Source: Gaetbulibacter_A aestuarii
GTDB taxonomy: Bacteria; Bacteroidota; Bacteroidia; Flavobacteriales; Flavobacteriaceae
DNA: 64,000 nt
Direction of reading: 5' to 3'
Assembly (NCBI RefSeq): GCF_039537665.1
Contig: NZ_BAABAY010000006.1
Coordinates: forward strand, 124,001-188,000
Part shown: in pieces, positions 8,274-16,649 of the stretch
Position numbering within the stretch: the first letter of the stretch is position 1
Layout: every line of letters begins with the position of its first letter
Made by a program: the position numbers and the translations under genes
The notes under the pieces: generated by a model
The model's input: the letters and a program-made list of their open reading frames with translations, nothing else
The model's database searches: none
Told to the model about the DNA's origin: nothing

Positions 8274-9332
8274 ATGAATACAACAACAGTAAAAGCTTTC
8301 GGGACGGCCGGAGCAACAGAGGATCTAAAGCCGATGGATATTGAGCGCCGTGAACCGGAAGCCGACGATGTTAAAATTGAAATAACCTATTGTGGCGTGT
8401 GTCACAGTGATATTCATACCGCTCGAAACGAATGGGGCGGATCTAAATATCCTGTAGTTCCGGGTCATGAAATTATTGGAAAAGTGGTAGCCGTAGGAAA
8501 CAATGTTTCCGATTTTAAAGTGGGCGACTACGTAGGCGTGGGCTGTATGGTAGATTCCTGCCACGAATGCGCCTCTTGCGAAAGAGATCTGGAGCAGTTC
8601 TGTGAAAACGGCGCAACGTTTACCTATAACAGTCCTAACCCGCATATTCCGGGAACGAATACCTATGGTGGCTACGCTACGGCGATCACTGTAGACAAGC
8701 AATTTGTACTGCGTTTACCGGAAAATATTTATAAACCGGGAGCCGCGCCCTTATTATGTGCCGGAATTACCACCTGGTCGCCATTACGTCACTGGAACGT
8801 TAAAAAAGGCGATAAGGTAGGTGTTGTTGGTCTGGGCGGACTGGGACATATGGGTGTAAAATTCGCGCATGCCCTGGGCGCACATACCGTGATGATCACC
8901 AGATCACCGGATAAAGCCGGTGATGCCAAGGATTTGGGAGCCGACGAGGTTTTGATTTCAACGGATGAAGATGAAATGAAAAAACACGCCGGAAGTTTCG
9001 ATTTCATATTGAATACCATTCCTGTAGGTCACGATATGAATCCGTATTTAGGATTATTGAAGATTGATGCAACGATGTGTTTGGTAGGCGCTGTAGAGCC
9101 CTTAAAACCATTCCATGGTGGTAATATCATTATGGGACGTAAACGCATCGCCGGATCATTAATTGGCGGTATCAAGGAAACTCAGGAAATGTTGGATTTC
9201 TGTGGTGAACACGATATTTTAAGTGATATTGAAATGATTAATATGCAGAATATTAATGAAGCTTACGATCGTGTGGTAGCCAGCGATGTTAAATATAGAT
9301 TTGTTATTGACATGAACTCCCTTAAGAATTAG
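8274..9332 (+). CDS. yahK: Zinc-dependent NADP alcohol dehydrogenase (YahK/cinnamyl-alcohol-dehydrogenase type)
   Basis: This 352-residue medium-chain dehydrogenase reduces a broad range of aldehydes. Catalytic zinc ligands are C40 and H65 (PGHE), and the four structural zinc cysteines are C96, C99, C102 and C110. The Rossmann loop reads GLGGLGHMG. The combination and the CEFTYN-like segment (FTYNSPNP) place it with YahK/AdhC reductases. As the last gene of the ene-reductase operon it would dispose of aldehydes, complementing the C=C reduction of the first enzyme. A strong terminator follows. Confidence 0.9.
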   Translation: MNTTTVKAFGTAGATEDLKPMDIERREPEADDVKIEITYCGVCHSDIHTARNEWGGSKYPVVPGHEIIGKVVAVGNNVSDFKVGDYVGVGCMVDSCHECASCERDLEQFCENGATFTYNSPNPHIPGTNTYGGYATAITVDKQFVLRLPENIYKPGAAPLLCAGITTWSPLRHWNVKKGDKVGVVGLGGLGHMGVKFAHALGAHTVMITRSPDKAGDAKDLGADEVLISTDEDEMKKHAGSFDFILNTIPVGHDMNPYLGLLKIDATMCLVGAVEPLKPFHGGNIIMGRKRIAGSLIGGIKETQEMLDFCGEHDILSDIEMINMQNINEAYDRVVASDVKYRFVIDMNSLKN

Positions 9333-9360
9333 ATCCCTAAGATCCTCATGTTGATAGTGT

Positions 9361-9395
9361 GAACCGGCATCCTTTTGGATGTCGGTTCTTTTTTT
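9361..9395 (+). terminator. Rho-independent terminator of the ene-reductase operon
   Basis: A 12-base stem (9361-9372 and 9377-9388, one G-T pair) with a TTTT loop is followed by seven T residues. Confidence 0.9.
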
Positions 9396-9556
9396 ATGTA
9401 CACATACCGTTTGTCGATTAAAAACTTGTAGCGATAATTTTTTTAGTCTCATTTATACATAATTAAAAAGAATGGTATTGTAAAAATTTTCAACTTCACC
9501 GGAAATTAGAACAAATCAAAGTATTACTACAAATCGCAATAGTTTTTTTACTTCTT

Positions 9557-10240
9557 ATGTTGACGACACTAATGTTGTCATACATTTTAGTACAAATATT
9601 TTATTTTAAAACTACCGTTCTTGTTAGTATTGACCTATCACTACTGATTTTTTCAGGGATATTATTGTGGGTATGGAAACCTATTATTTTATTTGATAAA
9701 ATATCAGCTTTCAGAGTTTTTAAACTCATAGTGTTAGGCCTATTGCTAATGCTTTTATTTCCTTTATTAAACTTAGTCCTGTTATTAAAAAATATAAATC
9801 TGGGACAGATTGGGGTAATGGTACCAAGTTCAGATATTTTATTTAACGAAAATTTTTCCTTTTCAAAAGGGTATTATTGCTTTAAACTATTACTTATTGG
9901 TCCTATTTTAGAAGAATTATTTTTCAGAGGGATAATACAAACCAAATTAAGAGAAAAGTGTTCGGTAAAAACCTCAATAATTATGTCAAGCATATTTTTT
10001 TCCGCTTGGCATATGGATATTGAACAATGTATAATATCCTTTTTAGCAGGATTATTGTTTGGTTACATCTATGAAAAAAACAAAAATTTATTAGAGATTA
10101 TTATTGTTCATATTTCTGTGAATCTTGGAGTTTTGTTTGCTTTAAATGAAAATATGCCATTCCATTTTAAATACCTTTTTTATTATGGTGTTCTGTTAGT
10201 GTTGACTATAATAATTACTAATAAAATTTTAAAAAGGTGA
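9557..10240 (+). CDS. CPBP family intramembrane glutamic endopeptidase (CAAX protease-like)
   Basis: The 227-residue protein has about seven hydrophobic segments and all three motifs of the CPBP/Abi protease family: EELFFRG (E119, E120, R124), FFSAWH (H152) and HISVN (H185, N189). Such proteins are membrane proteases used in prenyl-protein processing in eukaryotes and in peptide maturation, bacteriocin immunity or signalling in bacteria. The base composition is much more AT-rich than that of the neighbours (two lines counted had 16 and 18 G+C of 60), which suggests later acquisition. It stands alone, with no peptide substrate gene recognised beside it. Confidence 0.85.
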   Translation: MLTTLMLSYILVQIFYFKTTVLVSIDLSLLIFSGILLWVWKPIILFDKISAFRVFKLIVLGLLLMLLFPLLNLVLLLKNINLGQIGVMVPSSDILFNENFSFSKGYYCFKLLLIGPILEELFFRGIIQTKLREKCSVKTSIIMSSIFFSAWHMDIEQCIISFLAGLLFGYIYEKNKNLLEIIIVHISVNLGVLFALNENMPFHFKYLFYYGVLLVLTIIITNKILKR

Positions 10241-10293
10241 GGTTGTTTTATTTTAGAATTAGAGAGAAAAGATATGGTACAGGGCAGTATTTG

Positions 10294-10326
<33 letters not shown>

Positions 10327-10342
10327 ACAATTGTTTACTAAA

Positions 10343-10370
10343 GCAAATTGCGTATAGCTTCGCAATTTGC
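10343..10370. repeat. Perfect inverted repeat (stem-loop)
   Basis: The arms GCAAATTGCG (10343-10352) and CGCAATTTGC (10361-10370) are separated by 8 bases. No T-run follows, so it does not look like an ordinary terminator. The right arm word recurs as GCAATTTGCG at 10427-10436. Confidence 0.7.
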
Positions 10371-10536
10371 ACATAATTATAAATATAACGCCTTTATGGT
10401 CATATCGTAACCATAATTATGTCAAAGCAATTTGCGGGAACTTCGTTCAAACGAATAATACCGATAGAGATTATTTCTAAGCAATTCTAAGCCTAAATAA
10501 TATTCCGGATTGTTGTTATTATGATGATAAAAATCA

Positions 10537-10550
10537 GTGATATACCTCAA
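10537..10550. promoter_or_regulatory. Degenerate FNR-type site
   Basis: GTGATATACCTCAA is identical in 12 of 14 positions to the site ahead of the ene-reductase, including the ATAC core. It lies 36 bases before the ATG of the next membrane protein and 9 bases before a -7-like TAACTTTA (10560-10567). The spacing differs from the first site, so the function is uncertain. Confidence 0.25.
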
Positions 10551-10586
10551 AATCAATTGTAACTTTAATCCCTAAAGTTTCCTACA

Positions 10587-11225
10587 ATGAAACTTTCACC
10601 AAACAAACAAAATATCCTTTTCCGGCTCCCCATAGCCGGTATGCTCCTTTTTGTGGTGTTTTACAGCCTGGCGGCGCTTCATTATCCCGGTGGTTCCTGG
10701 AATGTGCCCGCGCAAACCGGGTTTCATTTAAAAGATAATTACCTCTGCGATCTCCTGGATGCTCAAACCATCAGCGGTTTGGAAAATACCGCCAGTGTGT
10801 ATGCCAAAATAGCTCTGGGATTTTTATGTTTAAGTTTAATGGTGTTGTGGTGGTATTTGCCTAAATTGTTTTTCAGAAAGGCCAAAGCTTTAGTATTCAT
10901 GCGCTGGACAGGTATGCTCGCTATGGGTACTACCCTACTTTTGGGACCTCAAAATCATGATGTGGTGGTGCGTATTGCCGGAGTTTTTGGAACCATTTCC
11001 TTAATGATCGCTTTAGTTAGCTTGTATCTGGATCATTTTAAAGGACTTTTTGTTTTGGGTGTGCTGTGTTTGGTTTTGTTTCTGGCAAATTACTATATCT
11101 ACGAATCTGAAGTATTACTTAAACAACTTCCCGTCATTCAAAAAATCACCTTTACGGCCTGTATTTTATGGTTTGTATTCCTGGATCTTGCCTTGATTAA
11201 AAAGTTCCGGGGATTTAAGCACTGA
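10587..11225 (+). CDS. Multi-pass membrane protein of unknown function
   Basis: The 212 residues hold about six hydrophobic segments (roughly 14-34, 74-91, 107-122, 128-147, 152-170 and 184-205). A polar stretch of about 40 residues after the first segment (HYPGG...KDNYLCDLLD) probably lies outside the membrane. The layout recalls DUF998-type proteins, but I cannot assign it firmly. The composition is back to that of the core genome. A degenerate FNR-type site lies upstream and a bidirectional terminator downstream. Confidence 0.6.
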   Translation: MKLSPNKQNILFRLPIAGMLLFVVFYSLAALHYPGGSWNVPAQTGFHLKDNYLCDLLDAQTISGLENTASVYAKIALGFLCLSLMVLWWYLPKLFFRKAKALVFMRWTGMLAMGTTLLLGPQNHDVVVRIAGVFGTISLMIALVSLYLDHFKGLFVLGVLCLVLFLANYYIYESEVLLKQLPVIQKITFTACILWFVFLDLALIKKFRGFKH

Positions 11226-11266
11226 AGCATCTTGGCTAATTTTCAATTCATAAGGAAATTCCATAA

Positions 11267-11296
11267 AAAAAGCCCCAACAGATGTTGAGGCTTTTT
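11267..11296. terminator. Bidirectional terminator
   Basis: A 14-base stem (11267-11280 and 11283-11296, one mismatch) has an A-run on one side and a T-run on the other. It serves the membrane protein gene on the plus strand and the FKBP gene on the minus strand. Confidence 0.85.
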
Positions 11297-11314
11297 GTTC
11301 ATTTTATAGTCGTG

Positions 11315-11743
11315 TTAGTCGATACTAACCAATTCCAAATCGAATACCAGTTCTTGTCCGGCTAATGGATGGTTGGCGTCTATAACGATATGATCGTCGC
11401 TTACTTCAGCAATTCTGAATTGTTGCTGTGTACCATCAGGTCTTGAACCTACAAGGCCTAAACCAACTTCAGGTTTAATGCTCTCAGGAAGTTCTGTCTT
11501 AGGTAATTTTTGAAACAAATCTTTGCGTACTTCGCCGTAAGCTTCTTCTTTAGGAATAGTTACCGTTTTCTTTTCGTTAACTTCCATATCTACCAAAGCT
11601 TTTTCGAAGCCCGGAATCAATTGCCCTTGTCCTAATTGGATTTTTAAAGGCTCTCGGTCCACAGAACTGTCAAAAACCTGTCCGTTTGTTAATTTTCCTG
11701 TATAATGTACCGCTACGGTATCATTTTCTTTTACTTTACTCAT
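11315..11743 (-). CDS. FKBP-type peptidyl-prolyl isomerase (SlyD-like)
   Basis: The 142-residue protein speeds cis-trans isomerisation of prolyl bonds and acts as a folding helper. The order is that of SlyD: the first FKBP half (VAVHYTGKLTNGQVFDSS, then GQGQLIPGFEKAL), an inserted insert-in-flap domain at about residues 70-120 (EEAYGEVRKDLFQKLP), and the closing strand GQELVFDLELVSI. The His-rich metal tail of E. coli SlyD is missing. ATG at 11743 is preferred over the one at 11749 because it begins MSKVKEND like relatives; the two differ by two residues. No signal peptide, so cytoplasmic. Confidence 0.9.
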   Translation of the reverse strand: MSKVKENDTVAVHYTGKLTNGQVFDSSVDREPLKIQLGQGQLIPGFEKALVDMEVNEKKTVTIPKEEAYGEVRKDLFQKLPKTELPESIKPEVGLGLVGSRPDGTQQQFRIAEVSDDHIVIDANHPLAGQELVFDLELVSID

Positions 11744-11770
11744 AATCATGCATTAATTTATAAATTCTTG

Positions 11771-11778
11771 CAAAGGTA
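11771..11778 (-). promoter_or_regulatory. Putative -7 box for the FKBP gene
   Basis: The minus strand reads TACCTTTG, which would give a leader of about 20 bases before the ATG. Confidence 0.4.
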
Positions 11779-11946
11779 TGGTTCCTGATACGTTTAAGAA
11801 AATGATTTGGGGATTCTTTTGGTTTTGAGCTATGAAGAATAAAAAATGACGCTTATTCAGAGACGATCGCGTCTACCACAAAGACCTTCGTATTTCCTAT
11901 TTGAATTTTCTATAGACTCGGAAAAAGAAAGATTAGTTTATTCATT

Positions 11947-14823
11947 TTACCGCTTTAAAGCAAAATGTCCCTGACGAACCATACCGTCCTCAAATTCAAT
12001 TCGGAACCAATAGTCGTCTGAGGGGAGTTTTTTACCGCGATAGGTTCCATCCCAACCTCGAGAATCATTATCCGGAAGAGATTTTAAAAGTTTTCCGTAA
12101 CGATTATAAATGGATATCGAATAGCGCTTATCCGTTTGCCCGATTATTTTCCAGGTATCATTAAAGCCATCATTATTCGGGGTGAAGTATTTGGGGAATC
12201 CAATGAGTGAAACAGGAATTTGAACCTCGCCGCAACCATTTTTTTCCTGAATAGATATGATATAATCACCACCACCTAAATTTCTAAAAACAGGTGATGA
12301 TTGATACGTTCCGTTGTTTAATGCGAATTCATACTCCAAATCAGTGTTCATAACAATTTCAATAAGGTTATTGGAGCTATAATCCGAGATCAAAACGTCA
12401 TAACCGGTAACTGGCGTTGCAGCAGTAACATTAACTGAAACCGAGGCACTGGAACTACTACAGGCATTGGTAACCGTATACGTGTAAACGCCGGGATTGT
12501 CTATTTTGGGATCAAACATTCCCGATTCTCCTGAAAGTGCCGGAGACCATTGTCCGCCGGCATCCGGAGTTCCTGTGAGTATGGTAAATAGATCGATAGG
12601 ATCACCTGTTTCACAAACTTGTACGTTGGCATCCTGTCCGGCATTGGGCAACGTGTTCACGGTTACAGTAACATCAGCAGAAAGGGTTTCGCAGGTGCTG
12701 CTAACGGTGTAAGTATACATTCCGGAAGCATCAACGGCAGGATCGAATAGTCCTGAACCACTGGTTAAATTAGGTGTCCATGTTCCACCGGAATTGGGAT
12801 TTCCATTTAAAAAACGAAACAAATCTACTGCGGTATCATTTTCACAAAGTGATGCAGAACCGTCCGATCCTGCGTTTATAGCCTGAACTACATTTACAGT
12901 GAGTTCCGCCGAGGCAGTACCACAAAAAGCACTCGATACCGAATACGTATAAATCCCTGAAGTATCAACAGCCGGGTCAAAAACAGTGGTTCCGCTCGTC
13001 AAAGCTGGCGTCCAGGTGCCGCCTGCATCAGGAGTGCCACCTAAAGCTGTGGTTAGATCAAAAGGATCGTCCTGAATACAAATGTTAACCGTAGCATTCT
13101 CTCCCGGGTTTATGGTGCCGTTGATATCTACTGTAATTTCAGCATAATCACTAATGCAATTACCTTCAGAAACGGAATAACGATAAACTCCCGAAGTATC
13201 GGTATTTGGATCAAACACTCCGGATCCGCTGTTTAAAGCAGGTGTCCAGACTCCTCCGGAATCAGGGTTATTCAATAATGCAGTAAATAGATCAACGGGG
13301 TCAGCATTTTCACAAACTTCAATACAATTGCTCTCTCCTGCATAAGTTTGCCCGGTTAAGCTGTTCAGATCTAATTGATATTTTGAAACAAATATTTCAT
13401 TAACGCCATTTTCTACTAATGTTGTTTCATTGGGTTCAGAAGGTCCGAAAGTGGTATCGCCATCGAAATATCCCGTAACGGCTATGGTACCTGTATTGTT
13501 TACAGAGATCCCACGACCCATCGAAAAATCAGTACCTTGGACACTGGTAGCACTCAAAAATTGTCCGTTTTGATCGTAAGCAGCTAAAAACATACTTCCC
13601 TGAGCATATTGCACGAGTGTCGTTTCATTACAAAGGCCTTCATTTAAAAGTGCATCTTGAGCAAACAATCCCGTAATGTAAATGAAACCATTAGAATCTA
13701 TATCCATGGCTAAGCCATAACAATTCAATTGACTTTTAAACGTCGTGTTCCAAATATATTCACCATTAGCATCATACTGGGCCATAATTATAGCATCAGA
13801 ATCTGAATCTACTGAAACACAATCTGTTAATTGATTGGTTTTTGTGTAGGTTCCCAAATACACAATTCTTTGATCATCCAGAACCTTTATATCAACTCCA
13901 ATATTTGTGTTTGGAGACCCAATAAATGGACTTCGAGCCCATTGAAAATTTCCGTCATTATCATATTTGGCAATAAACCCGGCTTCTGTTGAACCGGTGA
14001 GTGAGGTTTCATTATTGAGATTTAAACCGAATGTAGCTTCATTATAAAAATTCCCGGTAAGATAGATGTTTCCGTTAGAATCTAAATCAAGGTTTCTCCC
14101 GGAATCATTATTTGCTCCTCCGGCATTTACTGCCCAGATTAAAGCGCCATTCGCATCATATTTCGCTAAAAAAATATCCGAATTATTTCCGTTTAAGGTG
14201 GTCTCATTTGGTTCACCGGAACCAAAAACAACAGTGCCGTTAAAAGCACCTGTCAGATAAATATTTCCATTGCTATCGAGTTCAATATCATTTTCGCCAG
14301 ATGCATCATCGCCTGTACCACCCCAGGTTTTTGCCCAAATAAATTGCCCTGAAGTATCAAATTTAGCGAAGAAAATATCTCTGGAATTTCCATTGGCAGT
14401 AAAGGTTTGCGCGGTTGGTAATCCGGGATCAAAGGTAATTTCCGATTGGAAATAACCCGTAATGTAAACATTACCTGCAGGATCCAGGGTAATCGCGTTA
14501 CTTACTACTTCAAAATTATTGTCTCCAATTTGAATGGCCCAAAGGAGCAATCCCGTTGGATCATATTTCGCAACAAAAGCGCCATTGGCATATAAAATAG
14601 TTTCATTGGCTTCGCCTGCACCAAATACTGAGCCGGTAGTCCAATTGGACATGATTCCCGTAACATAGGAATTTCCCGCAGGATCCATGACAATATCATT
14701 CCCCTGATCCAGAATGGAATCCATAGTATCGCTTCCTGCTTGTTTGGCGTAAATTAAAGTTTGAGCTTGTAGGACATTAAAGCATATAAAACCACATAAG
14801 AGGGTTATTATAATTTTTTTCAT
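11947..14823 (-). CDS. Secreted multi-repeat protein with type B T9SS sorting domain
   Basis: The 958-residue protein begins with a signal peptide ending at VLQAQ near residue 21. Residues of about 25-480 form seven or so beta-propeller-type repeats of the SBBP kind, with recurring GNxYxTGxF, NETTL and FxAKYDxNG words. About 310 residues follow as four tandem Ig-like repeats (DPxDLFTxLxGxPDxGGxW, FDPxxDxSGxYxYxVS). The C-terminus, from YFTPNNDGFNDTW to the end, is the gliding-motility-type B sorting domain, which sends proteins through the type IX system. A longer frame reaches 14886, but only the start at 14823 gives a signal peptide. Probably a surface or adhesion protein; ligand unknown. 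Confidence 0.9.
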   Translation of the reverse strand: MKKIIITLLCGFICFNVLQAQTLIYAKQAGSDTMDSILDQGNDIVMDPAGNSYVTGIMSNWTTGSVFGAGEANETILYANGAFVAKYDPTGLLLWAIQIGDNNFEVVSNAITLDPAGNVYITGYFQSEITFDPGLPTAQTFTANGNSRDIFFAKFDTSGQFIWAKTWGGTGDDASGENDIELDSNGNIYLTGAFNGTVVFGSGEPNETTLNGNNSDIFLAKYDANGALIWAVNAGGANNDSGRNLDLDSNGNIYLTGNFYNEATFGLNLNNETSLTGSTEAGFIAKYDNDGNFQWARSPFIGSPNTNIGVDIKVLDDQRIVYLGTYTKTNQLTDCVSVDSDSDAIIMAQYDANGEYIWNTTFKSQLNCYGLAMDIDSNGFIYITGLFAQDALLNEGLCNETTLVQYAQGSMFLAAYDQNGQFLSATSVQGTDFSMGRGISVNNTGTIAVTGYFDGDTTFGPSEPNETTLVENGVNEIFVSKYQLDLNSLTGQTYAGESNCIEVCENADPVDLFTALLNNPDSGGVWTPALNSGSGVFDPNTDTSGVYRYSVSEGNCISDYAEITVDINGTINPGENATVNICIQDDPFDLTTALGGTPDAGGTWTPALTSGTTVFDPAVDTSGIYTYSVSSAFCGTASAELTVNVVQAINAGSDGSASLCENDTAVDLFRFLNGNPNSGGTWTPNLTSGSGLFDPAVDASGMYTYTVSSTCETLSADVTVTVNTLPNAGQDANVQVCETGDPIDLFTILTGTPDAGGQWSPALSGESGMFDPKIDNPGVYTYTVTNACSSSSASVSVNVTAATPVTGYDVLISDYSSNNLIEIVMNTDLEYEFALNNGTYQSSPVFRNLGGGDYIISIQEKNGCGEVQIPVSLIGFPKYFTPNNDGFNDTWKIIGQTDKRYSISIYNRYGKLLKSLPDNDSRGWDGTYRGKKLPSDDYWFRIEFEDGMVRQGHFALKR
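12425..13354 (-). repeat. Four tandem Ig-like repeats of about 232 bases
   Basis: Each unit of about 77 codons carries an N-terminal cysteine, a DLFT-type helix, GGxW, a GxxFDPxxDxxGxYxY block and a closing beta strand. The units are diverged at the DNA level, so expansion or loss by recombination is possible but not obviously recent. Confidence 0.8.
13400..14760 (-). repeat. Beta-propeller (SBBP-like) repeat region
   Basis: About seven units of 55-65 codons each contain an asparagine-glycine turn followed by YxTG, then a FGxxxxNETxL segment and an AKYDxNGxxxWA strand. They probably fold into one propeller. Confidence 0.7.
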
Positions 14824-14976
14824 AGCTATTAGTTGATGGCGCTCTAATATAAATAAATTTTCATACAAGCATTGTAGAAAATCCATCAGCGGTATGTTTC
14901 ATCTTTAAAATAAACTTTTCCATTTTTTATTTATCATCAAAACATCATTTTATATGGTCTTTCGGAACTTCTAATG

Positions 14977-14984
14977 TACTTTTG
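14977..14984 (+). promoter_or_regulatory. Putative -7 box for the DUF3817-channel pair
   Basis: TACTTTTG lies 16 bases before the ATG at 15000. Confidence 0.4.
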
Positions 14985-14999
14985 TAAAAAATTTAGAAC

Positions 15000-15284
15000 A
15001 TGCTCTCATTCCGTAATATATTTCGAATTGTAGCCTTTCTTGAAGGTCTTTCCTATATTTTGCTATTGTTTATTGCAACACCGGTGAAATACATCGCAGG
15101 TGAGCCACAATACGTGAAAATTCTAGGCATGCCACATGGCTTGTTATTTATTGGATATTTGATTTTGGCCTTTATGATCAGAGCCGATTTCCAATGGGGT
15201 AAAAAAGATTTTGTTACGGTTCTATTAGCATCGATAATTCCGTTTGGAACGTTTTATATTGATAAAAAATACATTCAAGCTTAA
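15000..15284 (+). CDS. DUF3817 family membrane protein
   Basis: At 94 residues with three hydrophobic segments (about 8-27, 42-60 and 71-88), this matches DUF3817, a small family with no established function. The FLEGLSYILLLFIATPVKY start and the central MPHGLLFIGY are typical. It is separated from the channel gene by 8 bases, so the two are transcribed together. Confidence 0.85.
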   Translation: MLSFRNIFRIVAFLEGLSYILLLFIATPVKYIAGEPQYVKILGMPHGLLFIGYLILAFMIRADFQWGKKDFVTVLLASIIPFGTFYIDKKYIQA

Positions 15285-15292
15285 CTGAACTC

Positions 15293-16591
15293 ATGAGTCT
15301 ACTTCTTCAAAATACAAATTCATCACTACCGGAATTCCCCTGGAAACACTGGATCTATGATTATTTAATTCAGATGGATATCTCAGAGACTGTTGCGATT
15401 TATCTCAATATGTTCCTGTTATTGATCGCTTTATTAGTGATTATTTTTGTTGTTGATTTTATCATCAGAAAAATTTTAATAGGTGCATTTTCACAATTTG
15501 CTGAACGTTCTAAAACCAATTTTGATGATCTTCTGGTGAAAAATAAAGCGCCACGAAACATGGCACATATCATTCCTTTGCTCATTGGAATAGCCTTTGT
15601 TCCGGGAGTATTTGCGGATTTTCCATATACAGAAGCGATTCTGGAAAAAGCCTTACAGGTTTTTGCCATACTGCTTACACTTTGGGTGATTCGAAGTGTT
15701 TTAAACACGTTAAAGGATTATCTGAAAACACTGGAACGTTTTAAGGATAAACCTATTGATAGTTACATCCAGGTGTTTATGATCTTCGCCTGGCTTGGTG
15801 GAATTTTGTCGGCCATTGCTATCATTACCGGAATTCCTTTCATACACTTTATTACCGGTTTAGGTGCTATTTCTGCCGTGGTAATTTTGGTGTTTCGTGA
15901 TACGATCCTTGGTTTTGTGGCCAGTATTCAAGTGTCTATCAATGATATGGTTCGTATTGGCGATTGGATCACTTTTGAAAAATATGGTGCCGATGGCGAT
16001 GTTATTGAAATTAGTTTAGCTACGGTTAAGGTTCAGAATTTCGATAAGACCATTACCACGATTCCAACCTATGCTCTAATTTCAGATTCTTTCAAAAACT
16101 GGCGTGGCATGGTAAATTCTGATGGACGTCGTATTAAACGCGCTATTATTATCAAGCAGGAAAGCATTAAATACCTGACGGAAGAAGCCGTACGAAAACT
16201 TAAAAAGATCCAACTGATATCGGAGTATATTGATACGCGACAAGCGGATATTAAAGCCTACAATACAGAACATCATATTGATAAGAGTTTGTTGATTAAC
16301 GGTAGAAACCTGACCAACATTGGCGTGTTTAGAAAATATATAGATACGTATTTAAATAATCATTCTGCGGTAAATAAAGATATGATGATCATGGCCAGAC
16401 AGCTGGCGCCAACACCTCAGGGAATTCCTTTAGAAGTTTATGTTTTTAGTAGCGATAAACGTTGGGAAAATTATGAGTATATCATGGCTGATATTTTCGA
16501 TCACTTACTAGCTGCTCTACCCTACTTTGAGTTGGAAATCTTCGAATTGCCAAGCAGTAGTTCTTTTAAAGAATGGAATTCAAAAAAATAG
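15293..16591 (+). CDS. ybdG: Mechanosensitive ion channel, MscS family, YbdG-like
   Basis: The 432-residue protein relieves osmotic down-shock by opening under membrane tension. Five N-terminal membrane segments (about 35-58, 92-108, 117-134, 155-176 and 183-203) are followed by the MscS beta-domain with GDWITFEKYGADGDVIEIS and a long C-terminal alpha/beta domain. The extra insertion after the beta-domain (to RDTxxADIKAYN-type sequence) is what separates YbdG relatives from short MscS. Inner membrane. Confidence 0.85.
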   Translation: MSLLLQNTNSSLPEFPWKHWIYDYLIQMDISETVAIYLNMFLLLIALLVIIFVVDFIIRKILIGAFSQFAERSKTNFDDLLVKNKAPRNMAHIIPLLIGIAFVPGVFADFPYTEAILEKALQVFAILLTLWVIRSVLNTLKDYLKTLERFKDKPIDSYIQVFMIFAWLGGILSAIAIITGIPFIHFITGLGAISAVVILVFRDTILGFVASIQVSINDMVRIGDWITFEKYGADGDVIEISLATVKVQNFDKTITTIPTYALISDSFKNWRGMVNSDGRRIKRAIIIKQESIKYLTEEAVRKLKKIQLISEYIDTRQADIKAYNTEHHIDKSLLINGRNLTNIGVFRKYIDTYLNNHSAVNKDMMIMARQLAPTPQGIPLEVYVFSSDKRWENYEYIMADIFDHLLAALPYFELEIFELPSSSSFKEWNSKK

Positions 16592-16599
16592 ATACAAAA

Positions 16600-16627
16600 A
16601 AAAGGATGCTTAAATGAGCATCCTTTT
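16600..16627. terminator. Bidirectional terminator between the channel gene and leuB
   Basis: An 11-base perfect stem (16600-16610 and 16617-16627) with a 6-base loop is flanked by an A-run and a T-run, so it ends transcripts from both sides. Confidence 0.85.
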
Positions 16628-16649
16628 GTATTGATGTTGTTTTGTTTTA

